Shown piece after piece: positions 9,562 through 17,698 of a stretch of 64,000 nt of DNA (positions are counted from its first letter, which is position 1; each line of letters starts with the position of its first letter). The DNA comes from Candidatus Peribacteria bacterium (GTDB lineage Bacteria; Patescibacteriota; Gracilibacteria; UBA1369; LOWO2-01-FULL-3), in assembly GCA_943356465.1 (NCBI GenBank), contig CALREX010000001.1, positions 1-64,000 on the forward strand, given 5' to 3'. A program made the translations under genes and the position numbers. The notes under the pieces were generated by a model that saw only the letters and a list, made by a program, of their open reading frames with translations, did no database searches and had not been told where the DNA came from.

Positions 9562-10860
9562 ATGTTCTCATACCTACAACAAATTTGGAACTCAAAGGAT
9601 CTACGAACAAAAATCCTTTTCACAGTTGGAATGATTGTCTTGGCAAGATTTCTTGGCCATATTACAGTTCCAGGAGCAAACATGGATGCAATCAGGGCTG
9701 TAACAAATAAAAATGAACTACTACAGATGTTCAGTCTGCTTACAGGTGGAAGCATGGACAATTTCTCAATCATTTTGATGGGAATTTCCCCATATATTAA
9801 TGCATCTATCATCATTCAGCTGCTTACAGTAATCGTCCCAAAACTTGAAACACTTTCAAAAGAAGGAGAACAAGGAAGAAAAAAGTTAAACGCATACACT
9901 CGTTGGCTTACATTCCCTCTCGCATTTTTTCAATCATACGGAATGATTCTTCTTTTAAATTCACAATCACAAATCCCATTAATCACAAATGTAACAGACC
10001 CATCGATTGTACTACCAATAATGCTTACAATCACAGCAGGTTCAATCCTTCTTGTATGGCTTGGTGAACAAATCACAGAAAGCGGAATCGGAAATGGAAT
10101 CTCTGTTCTTATCTTCGCAGGAATCGTTTCAAACATTCCGGAAATGATAGGAAAAGGACTTTTCCTTGCAAGCGAAGACGATACAAAACTTATTCCATTT
10201 ATCACAATGATACTTGTTACAGTCATATTGATAACAATAGTTGTCTTGGTAAATGAAGCGCAAAGAAAAATCCCGATCACATACGCAGGAAGAGGAATTC
10301 GTTCAAAAAGCGATCAATCATTTCTTCCAATCAGAATCAATCAAGCGGGAATGGTACCTATCATTTTCGCAGTCGCTCTAGCAAGCTTCCCTGGCCTTAT
10401 GTCACAATTCTTACTTGGGGCAAAATCATCTTGGCTTAGAGACATTGGAACTTACATGAAAGACATGTTGGTCCCGGGATCTCTAACTTACATAATAGTA
10501 TATTTCCTACTTGTAATAGGCTTCACATATTTCTACGTTTCAATCACATTCAAACCTGAAGAAATAGCTGAAAGCATTCAAAAAAGAGGTGGATACGTCC
10601 CTGGAATTCGACCGGGCAAACAAACAGAGGATTATATCACAGACATTTCAAACAAAATGACATTGTTCGGAGCATTATTCATTGGAATTATCGCAATCCT
10701 TCCAATGGTCACACAAATCTTCTTCCAATCAAGCGGAATCGGCTCTATCCCACTTCTTATGACAGGTTCAGGAATCATCATCATCGTTGGTGTAGTCCTT
10801 GAACTTATCAGACAAGTGAACGCACAGCTTGTAATGCACGACTACAAAAAGTTCTACTAA
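9562..10860 (+). CDS. secY: preprotein translocase subunit SecY
   Basis: Multi-TM; GISPYINASIIIQLLTV, VNEAQRKIPITYAGR, QKRGGYVPGIRPGKQTEDYI. Confidence 0.97.
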   Translation: MFSYLQQIWNSKDLRTKILFTVGMIVLARFLGHITVPGANMDAIRAVTNKNELLQMFSLLTGGSMDNFSIILMGISPYINASIIIQLLTVIVPKLETLSKEGEQGRKKLNAYTRWLTFPLAFFQSYGMILLLNSQSQIPLITNVTDPSIVLPIMLTITAGSILLVWLGEQITESGIGNGISVLIFAGIVSNIPEMIGKGLFLASEDDTKLIPFITMILVTVILITIVVLVNEAQRKIPITYAGRGIRSKSDQSFLPIRINQAGMVPIIFAVALASFPGLMSQFLLGAKSSWLRDIGTYMKDMLVPGSLTYIIVYFLLVIGFTYFYVSITFKPEEIAESIQKRGGYVPGIRPGKQTEDYITDISNKMTLFGALFIGIIAILPMVTQIFFQSSGIGSIPLLMTGSGIIIIVGVVLELIRQVNAQLVMHDYKKFY

Positions 10861-10944
10861 CATGCGATAAAATCGCAATTGTATTCTTGCATTCCTCTTT
10901 TATTATATTTACAATCCATATCGATAAATTTAACAATTTTCTAA

Positions 10945-11577
10945 ATGGACTTAATATTTTTTGGAATGCAGGGAGCAGGAAAAGGAACACTCGGAAAACA
11001 ACTTGCTGAAAAATACGGATTTCAAATTTTTGAAACGGGAGGCGAACTTCGCAAACTTTCAAGTGAAGACACTGAACTTGGCAAAAAAGTAAAATCAATA
11101 ATCGACGCAGGACATTTGGTTTCAAATGAAGTCGTCATGGAAATTGTTGAAAATTTCCTGAAAACTTTGCCGACAAATACAAATGTTTTATTCGACGGAA
11201 TTCCAAGAAAAATCGAGCAGGCAAATTCACTAAACGCACTTTTGGAAAAAAACGGCAGAGAATACAAAGCGGTTTTAATCGACATAAAAAAAGAAACAGC
11301 ACTAAAAAGATTAACAACACGAAGAATATGCGGAAAATGTAAGGCTGTCTATCCGGCGGATTACAAAGAACAAAATTGCGCATCTTGTGGCGGCGAATTG
11401 ACTACTCGGGCAGACGACAATCCGGAAGCGATAAAAACACGACTTGATGCTTTCGAAAACGAAACACTTCCTGCAATAAATCTATACAACGACAAATTAA
11501 TAAAAATTGACGGAGAACCGACAATCGACGAAGTTTTCAAAATCGCAGTCCAAACACTCGATCCGATTCTAAAATAA
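10945..11577 (+). CDS. adk: adenylate kinase with zinc lid
   Basis: FFGMQGAGKGTLGKQLAEKY, FDGIPRK, CGKC...CASC lid. Confidence 0.93.
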   Translation: MDLIFFGMQGAGKGTLGKQLAEKYGFQIFETGGELRKLSSEDTELGKKVKSIIDAGHLVSNEVVMEIVENFLKTLPTNTNVLFDGIPRKIEQANSLNALLEKNGREYKAVLIDIKKETALKRLTTRRICGKCKAVYPADYKEQNCASCGGELTTRADDNPEAIKTRLDAFENETLPAINLYNDKLIKIDGEPTIDEVFKIAVQTLDPILK

Positions 11578-11581
11578 CAAA

Positions 11582-12334
11582 ATGCAAATCTCAATCAAAA
11601 CTCCGGAAGAAATAGAAATCATGCGTGCATGCGGAAAAGTCTTGGCGCAAACTCTTGAAGAAGTTATCAAATATTCAAAAGCAGGAGTTTCAACAGCAGA
11701 ATTGGATACAATAGCAGAAAATTTCATTCGTTCAAAAGGCATGATTCCGGCATTCAAAGGTTTTCACGGATTCCCCGCAACTCTTTGCACAGCAATAAAC
11801 GAAGTTGTCGTACACGGAATTCCAAGAAAAGATGAATTTTTGAAAGATGGAGACTTGTTCACAGCTGATTGCGGAGTGATTTATAAAGGATTTTACACTG
11901 ATGCTGCAAGATCCATCACCATAGGAAACGCATCAAATGAAAAAATCCGACTTATCAAAACAGCAAAATTGGCATTGGACAGAGGAATAATGATGGCACA
12001 ACCAGGTAATCATGTAAGCGAAATCAGCATAGTAATAGAAAAAACAATACAAGACGCAGGATTCAAGGTAATTCACGACCTTACAGGACATGGAATAGGA
12101 AAAGGTCTGCACGAAGACCCAAATGTCCTAAATTATTGGGACGGAAGCAAAGGTCCGATACTAAAACCAGGCATGACAATAGCAATAGAACCTATTTTCT
12201 CGGTCGGCGCAAGCGAAATTGTCACCTTAAAGGACAATTGGACCATAATTACCAAAGATAGATCTTGCGCAGTACAAGAGGAAAACACTATATTAATCAC
12301 CGAAAGCGGTAACGAAATTTTAACAGTACAATAG
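11582..12334 (+). CDS. map: type I methionine aminopeptidase
   Basis: IKTPEEIEIMRACGKVLAQTL, NEVVVHGIP, DLTGHGIGKGLHEDP, IAIEPIFS. Confidence 0.96.
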   Translation: MQISIKTPEEIEIMRACGKVLAQTLEEVIKYSKAGVSTAELDTIAENFIRSKGMIPAFKGFHGFPATLCTAINEVVVHGIPRKDEFLKDGDLFTADCGVIYKGFYTDAARSITIGNASNEKIRLIKTAKLALDRGIMMAQPGNHVSEISIVIEKTIQDAGFKVIHDLTGHGIGKGLHEDPNVLNYWDGSKGPILKPGMTIAIEPIFSVGASEIVTLKDNWTIITKDRSCAVQEENTILITESGNEILTVQ

Positions 12335-12432
12335 ATTTACAGTTTTGCCACAAATTCTATTGCATAGATAAATTTTCTCATGTAAAATCCTACCGCTTTG
12401 CACGAAAAAAAGTATAAAAAAAGGGCATACAC

Positions 12433-12663
12433 ATGAGCAAAGAGGATACAATAGAAGTAATGGGAAGGGTCATAGAGTCCCTTCCAAATACTGTATTCAA
12501 AGTTGAATTGATAGACGAGATGTATAAAGGGATGATGATAAATGCTCATCTGGCAGGGAAAATGCGAATGAATTTCATAAAAATTCTCCCTGGAGACAAA
12601 GTAACTATTGAATTAAGCACTTACGACCTTACAAAAGGTAGAATAACTTACAGACATAAATAA
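12433..12663 (+). CDS. infA: translation initiation factor IF-1
   Basis: [19 protein letters not shown]...[35 protein letters not shown]. Confidence 0.96.
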   Translation: MSKEDTIEVMGRVIESLPNTVFKVELIDEMYKGMMINAHLAGKMRMNFIKILPGDKVTIELSTYDLTKGRITYRHK

Positions 12664-12671
12664 CTAAAAAC

Positions 12672-12785
12672 ATGAAAGTACGATCATCGGTAAAAAAGAT
12701 ATGTCAGAAATGTCAGGTAATACGAAGAAAAGGGGTTGTTAGGGTTATTTGCGAACTAAAAAAACATAAGCAAAGACAAGGATAA
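12672..12785 (+). CDS. rpmJ: 50S ribosomal protein L36 (not in supplied ORF track)
   Basis: Manual translation [38 protein letters not shown]36 zinc pattern C-x2-C...C...H; between infA and rpsM. Confidence 0.96.
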   Translation: MKVRSSVKKICQKCQVIRRKGVVRVICELKKHKQRQG

Positions 12786-12801
12786 TTAACTTAAAACACA
12801 T

Positions 12802-13176
12802 ATGGCACGTATAGCAGGTGTAAATTTACCTAAAGACAAAAGAATCGAAGCGGGACTTACTGCAATTTACGGAGTAGGTCGAAGTCTTAGCGCAAAAATT
12901 CTTGAAGAGGCAAATGTAGACAAGAATACAAAAGTTGATGAGGTTTCAGAGCCACAGTTGGCAAAGATCAGAGACATTCTTGCAAAATCTGTAGTTGAAG
13001 GAGATCTTCGAAGAAAAATCGCAATGGATGTTAAGCACATGCAGGAAATCGGATCTTACAAAGGATTCAGACATAAAAAAGGACTTCCTGTAAGAGGTCA
13101 ACACACAAAATACAACTGCAGAACAAGAAAAGGAAAGAAGAAGACAGTTGCAAACAAGAAAGTAGTAACTAAGTAA
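12802..13176 (+). CDS. rpsM: 30S ribosomal protein S13
   Basis: [36 protein letters not shown]-like [27 protein letters not shown]. Confidence 0.97.
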   Translation: MARIAGVNLPKDKRIEAGLTAIYGVGRSLSAKILEEANVDKNTKVDEVSEPQLAKIRDILAKSVVEGDLRRKIAMDVKHMQEIGSYKGFRHKKGLPVRGQHTKYNCRTRKGKKKTVANKKVVTK

Positions 13177-13203
13177 TAAAATATCAAGTAATAATCTAGT
13201 ATA

Positions 13204-13692
13204 ATGGCAGACACAAAAGAAAAGAAAGCAGATGTCGCTAAAGAGGCGACAAAAGATGTTTCAAAAGAAACTCCAAAAGACGTTACTAAGGACGCTTCAA
13301 AAGAAGCCGCTAAGCCGGTAAAAAAATCAAAGGCAAAACGAAGACTTGTTCAAGTTGGACATGCTTACGTACAAGCCTCATACAACAACACTATCATCAC
13401 AATCACAGAAGAAAACGGAAATGTATTGGCTTGGGCGTCATCAGGTTCATCAGGATTTAAAGGAGCAAGAAAAGCAACTCCATACGCAGCACAAGTAGCA
13501 GCAGAAAGCGCAACAGACAAAGCAAAAGCTTTCGGACTTGAACGTATTCGTGTTTTTGTAAAAGGAGTTGGAACAGGAAGAGATCAAGCGGTAAGAGGAC
13601 TTGTAAACAAAGGACTTGAATTAATTTCGATAAACGATACAACACCATTCGCTCACAACGGATGCAGAAAGAAGAAAGCTAGAAGAGTATAA
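13204..13692 (+). CDS. rpsK: 30S ribosomal protein S11 with repetitive N-terminal extension
   Basis: HAYVQASYNNTIITITEENGNVLAWASSGSSGFKGARKATPYAAQVAAE; TPFAHNGCRKKKARRV. Confidence 0.97.
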   Translation: MADTKEKKADVAKEATKDVSKETPKDVTKDASKEAAKPVKKSKAKRRLVQVGHAYVQASYNNTIITITEENGNVLAWASSGSSGFKGARKATPYAAQVAAESATDKAKAFGLERIRVFVKGVGTGRDQAVRGLVNKGLELISINDTTPFAHNGCRKKKARRV

Positions 13693-13728
13693 TCACACAT
13701 TAATATATTTCGTTAATAATCTATTTCT

Positions 13729-14343
13729 ATGTCACGATACACAGGTGCCGTAACCAGACTATCAAGAAGACTTGGAACAATGCTTTTCACTAATGCAGGA
13801 AGCAAACTAAAAGCGTTTCAGAAAAAAAGCTATAAACCTGGGCAACACGGACAAAAACGTTTCGCTCAAATATCAGAATACAACAAGCATCTTCAGGAAA
13901 AACAGAAAGCAAGATTTATGTATGGAGTAAGCGAAAAACAATTTTCAAATTATTTCAAAGTAGCATCAAAGAGCGGTGAAGTAACAGGTGTAAAATTCAT
14001 GCAACTTCTTGAACAAAGATTGGATAATGTCTTGTTCAGAGCCGGAATTGCAACTACACGTCCACAAGGAAGACAACTTGCAGCTCACGGACTTATAAGA
14101 CTTAACGGGAAAAAAGTTACAGTACCTTCAATTCAAATAAAAATCGGAGACAAATTTGAAGTCTCAGACAATAAAAAAAGTTCAAAACTTTTTGAAAATC
14201 TCGACAAGAGAAAATGGAAACCTGCAAAATGGATTAAAATGGATGCAAAAGGGCTAAGCGGAGAAATCATCGCATTGCCTGACAAAGACGATATCGAGCA
14301 TGCAATAGATAACCAATTAATCACAGAGTTTTACTCAAAATAA
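13729..14343 (+). CDS. rpsD: 30S ribosomal protein S4
   Basis: MSRYTGAVTRLSRRLG, QLLEQRLDNVLFRAGIATTRPQGRQLAAHGLIRLNGKKV. Confidence 0.97.
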   Translation: MSRYTGAVTRLSRRLGTMLFTNAGSKLKAFQKKSYKPGQHGQKRFAQISEYNKHLQEKQKARFMYGVSEKQFSNYFKVASKSGEVTGVKFMQLLEQRLDNVLFRAGIATTRPQGRQLAAHGLIRLNGKKVTVPSIQIKIGDKFEVSDNKKSSKLFENLDKRKWKPAKWIKMDAKGLSGEIIALPDKDDIEHAIDNQLITEFYSK

Positions 14344-14360
14344 AACATAACATATAAAAA

Positions 14361-15335
14361 ATGCACATCATCCAAGAAGAAATCGGTATTCCGAAGATAA
14401 AAACTGAGAATATCGGTGATAATCACACAGTTTTCGTGGTTGGACCGCTACCTACGGGCTATGGAGTTACACTTGGAAATGCTTTGAGAAGAGCTCTTTT
14501 GTCATCTCTTCCTGGAGCATGCGTTACAGGAGTTAAGATTTCAGGAGTAAGTCACGAATACACAGCCATCAAAGGCGTGAAAGAAAGTGTTATGGATATA
14601 ACTCTAAATCTAAAACTTCTAGACCTTAGCAAAACATCAAAAGAACCTACAGTTATTACTTTAGATACAAATAAAGCAGGGGCAATTCACGCAAAAGACA
14701 TCAAATGTCCTTCAGATGTAGAAATTCTAAATCCAGATCTATACATAGGAACACTTGAAAAAGGATCAAGCCTTAAAATCGAAATGGTTGTTGAAAAAGG
14801 AGTTGGATACAGCCCTGCAACAACAAGACAAAAAACAGAAACAGATGCGCAGATGGTTTTGGTTGACGCTATGTTCTCCCCTGTTAAGAAAGTTCGTTAC
14901 GATGTAGAAGCTACTCGTGTCGGACAAATGACAAACTTGGACAAATTAACTCTTGAAATCAAGACTAACGGATCAATCTCTCCTGAAGATGCTCTAAAGT
15001 TTTCTTCAAATCTTCTACAATCATATTTCAATTTATTCAATATTGAAAATATCATGGTGGAAGGAGAATATCTTTCAGACATCAAGTCAATTCTTGAGAA
15101 AGAAAAACAAGAAGAAGCAAACAAACCAACTCAGGAATCATACACTCCGATAGAAATTCTTGGATTTTCTCCAAGAACTCTAAATGCACTTATCAACGGA
15201 GGAATCGGATCTATAGAACAATTATCCAGATGCACTGAAAGCAAACTTACAAATCTAAGAGGTTTCGGGAAAAAAGCTTTGACTGAAGTTGCCGACGCAC
15301 TTGAGAAAAAAGGACTTGCTCTTGCAGAAGAATAA
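14361..15335 (+). CDS. rpoA: DNA-directed RNA polymerase subunit alpha
   Basis: GPLPTGYGVTLGNALRRALLSSLPGACVTGVKI; alpha-CTD LGFSPRTLNALINGGIGSIEQL. Confidence 0.97.
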   Translation: MHIIQEEIGIPKIKTENIGDNHTVFVVGPLPTGYGVTLGNALRRALLSSLPGACVTGVKISGVSHEYTAIKGVKESVMDITLNLKLLDLSKTSKEPTVITLDTNKAGAIHAKDIKCPSDVEILNPDLYIGTLEKGSSLKIEMVVEKGVGYSPATTRQKTETDAQMVLVDAMFSPVKKVRYDVEATRVGQMTNLDKLTLEIKTNGSISPEDALKFSSNLLQSYFNLFNIENIMVEGEYLSDIKSILEKEKQEEANKPTQESYTPIEILGFSPRTLNALINGGIGSIEQLSRCTESKLTNLRGFGKKALTEVADALEKKGLALAEE

Positions 15336-15371
15336 ATTTGATACTAATATAATCGCCCAACTAACACTAAT

Positions 15372-15725
15372 ATGAGGCACAACGTTAAAAAAGTAAAACT
15401 AGGTACAGACAAAGATCACACGACAGCACTTGTAAGAAACCTTGCAATGTCAGTAATAATCTACGATAAGATTAAAACAACATCAGCAAAAGCAAAAGCT
15501 GTTCAACCATTCGTGGAAAGATTGATCGAAATAGCTAAAAAAGGTCCTAAGATGCAAGCAATAAGACAAATCGAATCAATGCTTCAACATGAAAACAGCT
15601 CAAGAAAAATTTTCGATGTACTTGTAGATAAATACAAAGAAAAAACAGGAGGATACACAAGACTTGTACATTTAGGATATAGAAGCGGAGATAATGCTCC
15701 TGTAGTTCAATTAGAATTAGTATAA
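15372..15725 (+). CDS. rplQ: 50S ribosomal protein L17
   Basis: MRHNVKKVKLGTDKDHTTALVRNLAMSVI; GGYTRLVHLGYRSGDNAPVVQLELV. Confidence 0.97.
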   Translation: MRHNVKKVKLGTDKDHTTALVRNLAMSVIIYDKIKTTSAKAKAVQPFVERLIEIAKKGPKMQAIRQIESMLQHENSSRKIFDVLVDKYKEKTGGYTRLVHLGYRSGDNAPVVQLELV

Positions 15726-15737
15726 ACTTTAGAAACA

Positions 15738-16175
15738 ATGATCACACAAAAAACACATATAGCAAAAGAAGCCGAGATACAAAGAAAATGGTACATCGTT
15801 GATGCAAATGGTAAAATTCCAGGGAGAATTGCAACAAAAATCGCGGACGTACTACGAGGCAAGAATAAGCCAATCTTCTCACCACACATGGACACAGGAG
15901 ATTTCGTAATAGTCATTAATGCGGGAAAAATTGCATTCACAGGAGGAAAAGAAAACAAGAAAAATTATTACAAACATTCAGGATTTCCTGGAGGACTTAA
16001 AACAATCGTTGCAAAAGACTTGCTTGTCAAAAAACCTACTGAAATTTTGAAACTTGCAATAAGAGGAATGCTTCCGGTAAACAAATTAAGAGATGTAGTC
16101 ATCAAAAAATTAAAACTTTACGCTGACGAAAATCATCCACATGCTTCACAGCAACCAATAACTTTAGACGTCTAA
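15738..16175 (+). CDS. rplM: 50S ribosomal protein L13
   Basis: KWYIVDANGKIPGRIATKIADVLRGKNKPIFSPHMDTGDFVIVINAGKI. Confidence 0.97.
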   Translation: MITQKTHIAKEAEIQRKWYIVDANGKIPGRIATKIADVLRGKNKPIFSPHMDTGDFVIVINAGKIAFTGGKENKKNYYKHSGFPGGLKTIVAKDLLVKKPTEILKLAIRGMLPVNKLRDVVIKKLKLYADENHPHASQQPITLDV

Positions 16176-16187
16176 AAACAATAATTC

Positions 16188-16706
16188 ATGCCAACAACAA
16201 AGAAAACAACAATCAAAAAAGAAAAAACATCTGTACCAAAAAAGGTAACACAGAAAAAACCTGCTTCAATAAAAAAAGTGGTTGAGGATGCTATGGATAT
16301 GGCACCTGCAACACCGGGTGGAAAATATTTTTATGCAAACGGAAAAAGAAAAACATCAATCGCAAGAGTTCGTTTATATAACGGTGCGGGAGCAATTACA
16401 GTAAATGACAAGAAGGCAAATGAATACTTTGTTGTAAAAACACTTATCGGACTAATAAAATCTCCATTCAAATTAGTAGGATTAGATAATAAATTTGATG
16501 TCATAGCGGTTATCACAGGAGGAGGAATAAACTCACAAGCTGAAGCCCTAAGACACGGCATCGCAAAAGCTCTACTAGTTGCCGATGCATCTTTACGCCC
16601 TACCCTAAAAAAAGTAGGAATGCTTACTCGAGATGCGAGAATGAAAGAAAGAAAGAAATTTGGTCTTAAGAGAGCTCGTAAAGGACCACAGTTCAGCAAA
16701 CGTTAA
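16188..16706 (+). CDS. rpsI: 30S ribosomal protein S9 with N-terminal extension
   Basis: YANGKRKTSIARVRLYNGAGAITVN; LTRDARMKERKKFGLKRARKGPQFSKR. Confidence 0.97.
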   Translation: MPTTKKTTIKKEKTSVPKKVTQKKPASIKKVVEDAMDMAPATPGGKYFYANGKRKTSIARVRLYNGAGAITVNDKKANEYFVVKTLIGLIKSPFKLVGLDNKFDVIAVITGGGINSQAEALRHGIAKALLVADASLRPTLKKVGMLTRDARMKERKKFGLKRARKGPQFSKR

Positions 16707-16719
16707 GACAATTACATTC

Positions 16720-16754
16720 AAACACAGTTTGTTCATTCATTCTGTGTTTTTTTG
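16720..16754 (+). terminator. intrinsic terminator of the ribosomal operon
   Basis: AAACACAG (16720-16727) ... CTGTGTTT (16742-16749) followed by T-run, 14 bp after rpsI stop. Confidence 0.75.
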
Positions 16755-16759
16755 TTCAA

Positions 16760-17028
16760 ATGTCGAATCGCATGTGCATTGTGTTTATTGTTTGGGAAAT
16801 ATCTCAACAAAACTCGTGCTTCTTTTTATTATATTCTCGGGTTGATACAATAGTATACAACTTGAAAACGATTTGAGTTCAATTTAGATATACTATGGAA
16901 TTAGACAAAAGAAACACGAGTTTTTAAGTTGTATACTATTGTATCAACTAAGATTAAATAGAACGCAAATCGTTTTGTTGAGATATTTTCTAAACAATCT
17001 GCTAAAATATGCACATGCGATTCGACAT
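16760..17028. repeat. complex nested inverted-repeat region between rpsI and trmD, including the trmD start
   Basis: Perfect 20-bp outer arms 16760-16779 and 17009-17028 (ATGTCGAATCGCATGTGCAT/ATGCACATGCGATTCGACAT); further inner inverted pairs, including GTTGATACAATAGTATACAACTT and its complement. Confidence 0.9.
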
Positions 17029-17698
17029 TCTTACAATTTTTCCTAAAATCTTTGATTCCTATTTGGATCAAAGTATTTTGAAAAGGGCACAGGCAAAAAA
17101 AATTATTGAAATACATGTTCACGATATAAGAACTTATTCAAAACAGTCACACAAAAAAGTGGACGATATACCATACGGAGGAGGCGCAGGCATGGTCATG
17201 ACACCGGAACCCATCTACGACGCAATTAAAGCGGTCAAGAAGCTGAATAAAGGTCGCGTGATATACTTCTCCCCTCGTGGAGACCTGTTAACGCAGCAGG
17301 GGGCGGAAAAATACGCAGAGGAGCTTGTTGGAAAATCAGGAAAAAAATTTTCAACTTCAAAAAAAGGATTTATTTTACTTTGCGGTAGATATGAAGGAAT
17401 AGACGAACGAATAATCGATCTGGTTGTAGACGAGGAACTTTCGATCGGAAAATATGTTTTAACAGGAGGAGAAATTCCGGCAATGACATTTGTAGACTGT
17501 GTTTCACGGCTTATCCCGGGCGTTTTAGGAAAAGAAGAATCTCATTTAAATGATTCATTTTCAAAAGCATTAAAAAGAAAAAAAGAATATCCTCACTACA
17601 CACGTCCACGAGTATTTAAAAATAAAAAAGTCCCGGATGTACTTTTTTCCGGCAATCATAAAGACATAGAACAATGGAGAAACCAACACTTGAAATAA
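17009..17698 (+). CDS. trmD: tRNA (guanine-N1-)-methyltransferase
   Basis: MRFDILTIFPKIF, DDIPYGGGAGMVM, CGRYEGIDERIIDLVVDEELSIGKYVLTGGE; conserved start may be the second Met (17015). Confidence 0.97.
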   Translation: MHMRFDILTIFPKIFDSYLDQSILKRAQAKKIIEIHVHDIRTYSKQSHKKVDDIPYGGGAGMVMTPEPIYDAIKAVKKLNKGRVIYFSPRGDLLTQQGAEKYAEELVGKSGKKFSTSKKGFILLCGRYEGIDERIIDLVVDEELSIGKYVLTGGEIPAMTFVDCVSRLIPGVLGKEESHLNDSFSKALKRKKEYPHYTRPRVFKNKKVPDVLFSGNHKDIEQWRNQHLK

